A DNA stretch of 64,000 bases from Ceratotherium simum simum. Taxonomy: Eukaryota > Chordata > Mammalia > Perissodactyla > Rhinocerotidae. Each line of letters starts with the position of its first letter. Position 1 is the stretch's first letter. The position numbers were made by a program, and so were the translations under genes. Location of the stretch: assembly GCF_000283155.1 (NCBI RefSeq), contig NW_004454182.1, positions 566,254 to 630,253 on the forward strand, given 5' to 3'. Shown here piece by piece: positions 59,373 through 64,000 of the stretch. The notes beneath the pieces were generated by a model. That model did no database searches. It was not told the DNA's origin and saw nothing but the letters and a program-made list of their open reading frames with translations.

Positions 59373-62105
59373 GTAAGTAAAAATATCATCAAAATTTAAT
59401 CTTTTAAAAGATTGTATTTGTGCTGCCATCAAATAAAAGGACTGATATAATGATGTAAAAATATCAAATACAGTATGCTACTGAAAAGCTAATTTTTAAA
59501 AATAGTCTTTGAGAGGGCCGGCCCCGTGGCTTAGTGGTTAAGTGCTCGCGCTCCACTACTGGCGGCCCTGGTTCGGATCCCGGGCGCGCACCCACGCACC
59601 GCTTCTCCGGCCATGCTGAGGCCGCGTCACACATACAGCAACTAGAAGGATGTGCAGCTATGACATACAACTATCTACTGGGGCTTTGGGGAAAAAAAAA
59701 AGGGAGGAGGATTGGCAATAGATGTTAGCTCAGAGCCGGTCTTCTTCAGCAAAAAGAGGAGGATTAGCATGGATGTTAGCTCAGGGATGATCCTCCTCAC
59801 AAAAAAAAAAATAGTCTTTGACAATATATGTGCTAAAGGAACCATCAAAGCCACACGGTATCTAATGTTACTAAATTGAAAATATTTAGAGCCAAGTTAC
59901 ATTTTTAAAATGCTGTTAAATGAGGATATTAAGATAATCTGAAATTATATCTACATGGGGATAATGAAAATGATATTGGTGAAAATAAGAAATATCAAGA
60001 GTGATAGGATTAAATAAAATTGGTCTGAACTAGAAGGCTTTATGTTTTAAACGTGGCTCTTTTACAATCTGTATGGTTTATAACAAAGTCAAAATAACCT
60101 AAATATTCAAAGTGCAGGCTGTAAACATATATTCCGTGTTTAAATGTCAGTTGTCACTGGATTAGTGGTTAGTATTATGGATGTTCCATATCTTCCTCAT
60201 TTATTTTTCTATTACACTTCATTGCTTCTGTAATTAAGAAAAAATAAAATACACTTAAGCTATAAAAGAAAAAATCTGGAATTTGAGGAGAGGTTTAGGA
60301 TTCAAATTTTTCTTCAATGTGAGGGAAAAGAAATTGACTTCCTGTTAAGTCAGTTGTGATTTCTCTTCGTGGGTGGCAGTGTTTTCATTGTTGTGTGGAA
60401 CATAAAAAACATGGCTTATGGAATTTAGTGACTGAGCAATCTAGAGTTATGATTCCTCCTGCCTCACCACTGTCCATAATATACTAAATAATTAGCAAGG
60501 GCTATTCAAAATACTGTGATTTTGGTTAGCAAATTTAATATCTAATATAGTGGAAAATGGCAAGAACTAGAAAATCTCCAGCCTTTTCCCAAATTTAAGT
60601 TTCTCTGTCCTAATACTTCTGAATCCTGGAAACTGTCGGGTCTTGAAACATTAGAGCTGCAGAAGTAATACGCTGGGGCCTGGCATGTTGTTTATGCATC
60701 CTGCATGTTTTTGCAGTTATTTGTTTCTTTGTTTACTTGCTATGAACGTCCATATCATGGGATGACCGAAATGTCACAGATTTTCTTCTTTCATATTTTT
60801 TTCTTATTACAAAAGTAGTCCATGTCCATTAGAGAAAAATCAGTAAATGTAAAGCAGCACATACCAATCTTGTCATTTTTGAGTAATTCCTTTCAGGTTC
60901 CCTATTGGTAGCTATCTGGGTTTTTCTCTTACTTTTTTAATGTAACAGAAAGTGTGGAATAAGAAAAATTACATGAAAATGAAAAAATTTAAATGTAGAT
61001 ATACTCACCAAATTCTAAAAAAACATGAATTATGGATAGATAGGTGCATAAAGGGTGTCAAAACCATCCATAATGTCAAATTAAAATATTAGAAAAACCA
61101 GTCATGGATCATATTAATTTTAACCAAACTGTCAGCAAATTTTATTGAACCAAAAGCATCTTTTGTTGTTAGTAGTTCATTCTAGTGTGGACCTCCTGTC
61201 ATTCTCAGATTCTGAGAATTGAGTCTTGTCCAAATGAATGCAATAAGGAAGACTTGATTATATTTGAATCAAAAAGAGAATATACTGGGCAATATTTATC
61301 TATATTCCAGTGTATAATTAACATAGACTGGTCTGATAATTTACAGTGGTATCATTATTTTGAGTTATGTTTACAAGAGAATAGTCACATTCTAAGAGAA
61401 AGCTTCTTGAAAGAAGCCAAAATGTGGGATAAAGAATATACAGAAAATAACTAATCAAGGGGACATTTATGTAATTCAAAGTTGGGGAAATGGAAGTCTA
61501 TGAGCAATAAAAATAAAACTGAGTAAGGAAAAGGAAAAATTGAGCTGCACATGTATGTCAGTTGTAATTCTTAATTTGGGTGCTAAATTAAAGTGAGTTA
61601 TAAATAATCTTCAAAATATTTATTTTCATTGGATTGGAAATTAGTGGAAGAGAGTTAATAGCTTTAAAAGAAAAAAATTCATATGCATGTTTGTTTGTGT
61701 GGGTGGAGGGGGATGTAAGCTATTATATCAGCATTTTGAAAGAAGATTCTAATTCAAAAATAATCATGCTGTGCTTTAATTAATAGGGAGATAAGAAACC
61801 AAATATTCACAACATACTGTGATTCGTCGTACATTAATTTTCATCCCTTTTGCTCCACCTGCACTTCTATACCCCTTTTAAAAAATAATATCCAATTTTG
61901 TGTATATGTGTATATGTATTTTGTCAATACTGCCAGAGGAGTCCTGTGGCAGAAAATGTGGTCATTGCCTAATGGGTCACTGATGTAAATGCTGGATAAA
62001 AGAAAACAATGGGGCAACGTTATAAATTAAGCCCTGTGGTTTCATTCCAGCATATGGGAAGCAATTGGCATAAATGTTTACATGTTTATTCATTTGTTTT
62101 TTTAG
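59373..62105 (+). other. WDR17: WDR17 intron 7
   Basis: The intron contains an ERE with TSD at its 5' end. 59822-62105 is AT-rich. 60780-60920 faintly resembles an old L1 3' end; otherwise nothing is recognised. Confidence 0.85.
59513..59806 (+). mobile_element. ERE-type SINE (long type)
   Basis: This is a well-preserved sense copy: head GGCCGGCCCCGTGGC, B box GGTTCGGATCC at 59570-59580, spacer with AACTAGAAGGATGTGCAGC, GGGGCTTTGGGG, two TTAGCTCAG modules and poly-A. The duplication AAAAATAGTCTTTGA lies at 59498-59512 and 59807-59821. It starts 140 bp after the exon 7 donor. Confidence 0.95.
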
Positions 62106-62290
62106 TTTCAGTCCAGTCTCCAACCAAAAATCATTATACGTCCTCAACGAGTGAAGCAGTTGCAGCCCCAACTTTGACGCAGAATCAAGCCTTTTCTCTT
62201 CCTCCTGGTCATGCCGTGTGCTGTTTCTTGGATGGGGGAGTTGGCCTTTATGACATGGGAGCCAGAAAGTGGGATTTTCTTCGGGACTTG
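62106..62290 (+). CDS. WDR17: WDR17 coding exon 8 (residues 329-390)
   Basis: The exon is 185 nt. The acceptor is a long T tract ending TTTTTTTAG|TT and the donor is GACTTG|GTAGGT, phase 0. It encodes a Ser/Thr-rich loop (SVQSPTKNHYTSSTSEAV) followed by a blade containing GHAVCCFLDGGVGLYDMG and KWDFLRDL. This is the last coding exon before the window ends. Reading on past 62290 continues open for 35 codons, but the sequence no longer resembles the protein, so the splice is used. Confidence 0.95.
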
Positions 62291-62879
62291 GTAGGTCTGT
62301 GGTCATTCCTTCTTTTGTACACAATGCTTATTTTATGTAAGCTCATGATGTTCATTTTTACTTACATATTAATATTGTTAAAATTATTTTTGTAGAGAAT
62401 CATATATTAGGACTTTATCTTGGTTGGCTGAAACATTTTAGAAAAATGTGTAGAATGATGACAAAACTATTAAAATTCTTTACATTTTAAACTTTAAACT
62501 TCTTTAAATATTGGTATCTACTTAGCTTATCGTGATGACTCTGCGTTTGGTAGCGTCCCCGTTTTTGTGTGGACCACGTTAATTCTTAGTATAGTGTTGG
62601 AAAATTACAGTGCAGTACTGTATTTTGGAAACAAAGTGAGAAATAGAATATTCTTTCAGGAAGAAGGACAAGTCCATCTCTGTCAGTTACTCCAAGCTTT
62701 GTTGTTCTCCTCTGTGAAATGAGCAAGATTAGATTGATTTCTAGATTTATTTCTATTATCGAGTCATTATAATGATTCTATGAACTACTGTTATGATCAT
62801 TAAGCTTCTATATAAAACAGGATACAGGCTGGCTGAGGACTCACATTTTTGTTTTTATGCTTTATCCTCACTACTTAAA

Positions 62880-62950
62880 ATAGTGCCTGATACATAGCAA
62901 GACTTTATTAAGTTTTGTTGAATGAATGAATGAGTGAATGAATGAAGGCA
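62880..62950 (+). mobile_element. L2 LINE 3' tail
   Basis: TAGTGCCTGATACATAGCAAG followed by TTGTTGAATGAATGAATG is the standard L2 terminus with its short tandem tail. Confidence 0.75.
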
Positions 62951-63084
62951 TCTAATAATGTATATTTTGTTGTAATTAATATTTGTCAAGAATCATCCTC
63001 CTTAATTCTTCCTAGTTCAGAGTTTATAAAAATGCCCCCTTTTTTCTACAGATTTGAGTTAGACTGATCTAGACATTTAAGAAA

Positions 63085-64000
63085 CATTTTTAAAAAATTT
63101 TTTTATTGATGTTTTAATAGTTTTTAACATTGTGAAATTTTGGGTTGTACATTTTTGTTTGTCCATCACCATATATATGTCTCCCTTCACCCCTTGTGCC
63201 CACCACCCACCCCCATTACCCCTGGTAACCATAATACAGTTTTCTCTGTCTGTGTGTTGGTTTATATTACACATATGTGTGAGATCATACAGTGTTTGTC
63301 TTTCTCTTTCTGGCTTACTTCACTTAACATAATACGCTGCAGGCCCATCCATGTTGTTGCAAATGGAACGATTTTGTTTTTTTTATGGCTGAGTAGTATT
63401 CCATTGTATATATATACCACATTTTCTTGATCCAATCATCAGTCGAGGGACACTTGGGTTGCTTCCAGTTCTTGGCTATAGTGAATAATGCTGCAATGAA
63501 CATAGGGGTGCATAAGCCTCTTTGGATTGTTGATTTCAGGTTCGTTGGATAGATTCCCAGTAGTGGGATGGCTGGATCATAGGGCATCTCTATTTTTAAT
63601 TCTTTGAGGAATCTGCATGACGTTTTCCATAGAGGCTGCACCAGTTTGCATTCCCACCAGCTGTGTATGAGGGTTCCTGTTTCTCCATATCCTCTCCAAC
63701 ATTTGTTGTTTTTTGTCTTGGTGATTATAGCCATTCTAACGGACATGAAGTGATATCTTAGTGTTGTTTTAATTTGCGTTTCCCTGATGATTAGTGATGT
63801 TGAACATCTTTTCATGTGCCTATTGGCCATCTGTATATCTTCTTTGGAGAAGTGTCTGTTCATTTCCTCTGCCTATCTGCCTATTTTTTGATTGGGTTGT
63901 TTGTTTTTTTGTTGTTCAGTTGTGTGAGTTCTTTATATATTATAGAGATCAACCCCTTGTCAGATGTATGTTTTGCAAATATTCTCTCCCAGCTGGTGGG
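63085..64000 (-). mobile_element. Younger L1 LINE, antisense, open at window end
   Basis: The 3' UTR (TTTTTATTGATGTTTTAATAG; CCCCTGGTAACCATAATAC) is followed by ORF2 C-terminal sequence and the start of the region upstream of it. The element continues past 64000, so its length is unknown. Its ORF2 end is open, which sets it apart from the older L1 copies here. Confidence 0.92.
63324..63863 (-). pseudogene. L1 ORF2 C-terminal open fragment (179 codons)
   Basis: The uninterrupted minus-strand frame begins near [20 protein letters not shown], contains the conserved [15 protein letters not shown] and [12 protein letters not shown] blocks, and ends GWACSVLC at a stop, as L1 ORF2 C-termini do. The region to its right shows an in-frame break (the ATG is internal to the ORF2 consensus), so the protein is not complete here. 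It has the best-preserved retroelement frame in the window. Confidence 0.8.

Larger units (their letters stand above)
1887..64000 (+). other. WDR17: WDR17 gene, 5' part (gene span, open at right)
   Basis: The span covers the untranslated first exon and seven coding exons of WD repeat-containing protein 17, with introns of about 27.1, 11.8, 6.1, 4.0, 5.5, 2.0 and 2.7 kb and an eighth intron leaving the window. The exons join in phase into 390 codons. The mammalian protein is about 1,300 residues, so roughly 70% lies beyond position 64000. WDR17 proteins carry WD40 propellers followed by an alpha-solenoid-like C-terminal half, an architecture shared with intraflagellar-transport and coat proteins. 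Expression is known mainly from retina and testis and the molecular role is poorly defined. All exons were identified from protein similarity recalled from the mammalian gene and from splice signals. Confidence 0.93.
62291..64000 (+). other. WDR17: WDR17 intron 8 (partial)
   Basis: The intron begins at the exon 8 donor and leaves the window. 62880-62950 is an L2-type 3' end and 63085-64000 is a younger antisense L1. 62300-62880 shows nothing identifiable. Confidence 0.8.

Noticed and set aside
61185..61454. 89-codon frame in intron 7
   Set aside because: No family resemblance and no splice signals; chance in AT-rich DNA.
62291..62395. Extension of the WDR17 exon 8 frame past the donor
   Set aside because: It is hydrophobic and unlike the protein, which continues with another WD40 segment after Leu 390; the GTAGGT donor fits.
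1..64000. CRISPR arrays, operons, phage or plasmid genes
   Set aside because: None is present; the window is a mammalian gene with introns and interspersed repeats.

Overview
The window is nuclear DNA of a placental mammal, most likely a perissodactyl and probably Equus. It carries a dozen tRNA-derived SINEs of the equine repetitive element (ERE) type, most with long target-site duplications (TSDs) and A-rich tails. It also carries L1, L2, MIR, MLT1/MaLR and hAT-Charlie relics typical of mammals. There is no bacterial-style coding density; nearly all short open reading frames are chance or repeat-derived.

One protein-coding gene is recognised: the 5' part of WDR17 (WD repeat-containing protein 17) on the + strand. 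A CpG-rich promoter and untranslated first exon (about 1.54-2.11 kb, broken by a 100-N assembly gap) is followed by a 27-kb first intron. Seven coding exons follow at 29102-29167, 40953-41081, 47164-47347, 51339-51569, 57037-57288, 59250-59372 and 62106-62290. All junctions obey GT-AG and the phases join without a break, giving 1170 nt or 390 codons (about the N-terminal 30% of the protein, the first WD40 propeller). The gene runs off the right end.

Layout: 1-1500 upstream intergenic DNA; 1.5-2.1 kb promoter and exon 1; intron 1 to about 29.05 kb, holding a 250-bp-arm inverted repeat, a 103-nt purine tract, several EREs, L2/MIR/Charlie relics and a 3.3-kb antisense L1; intron 2 (29.2-40.95 kb), dominated by a nearly full-length sense L1 that was itself hit by an ERE and by an LTR-like element; intron 3, with tandem antisense EREs and L1 tails; intron 4, with a decayed autonomous hAT-Charlie transposase copy on the minus strand; intron 5, with an ERE and an MLT1 LTR; introns 6-8, with L1 fragments and an ERE, ending in a younger antisense L1 that leaves the window.

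No novel multi-gene system was found. The observations most worth a second look are an RFX-type X-box in the WDR17 promoter, the large inverted repeat in intron 1, the hAT transposase relic, and the stratified L1/ERE/LTR nest. Repeat family names come from remembered consensus features, not from a database search.
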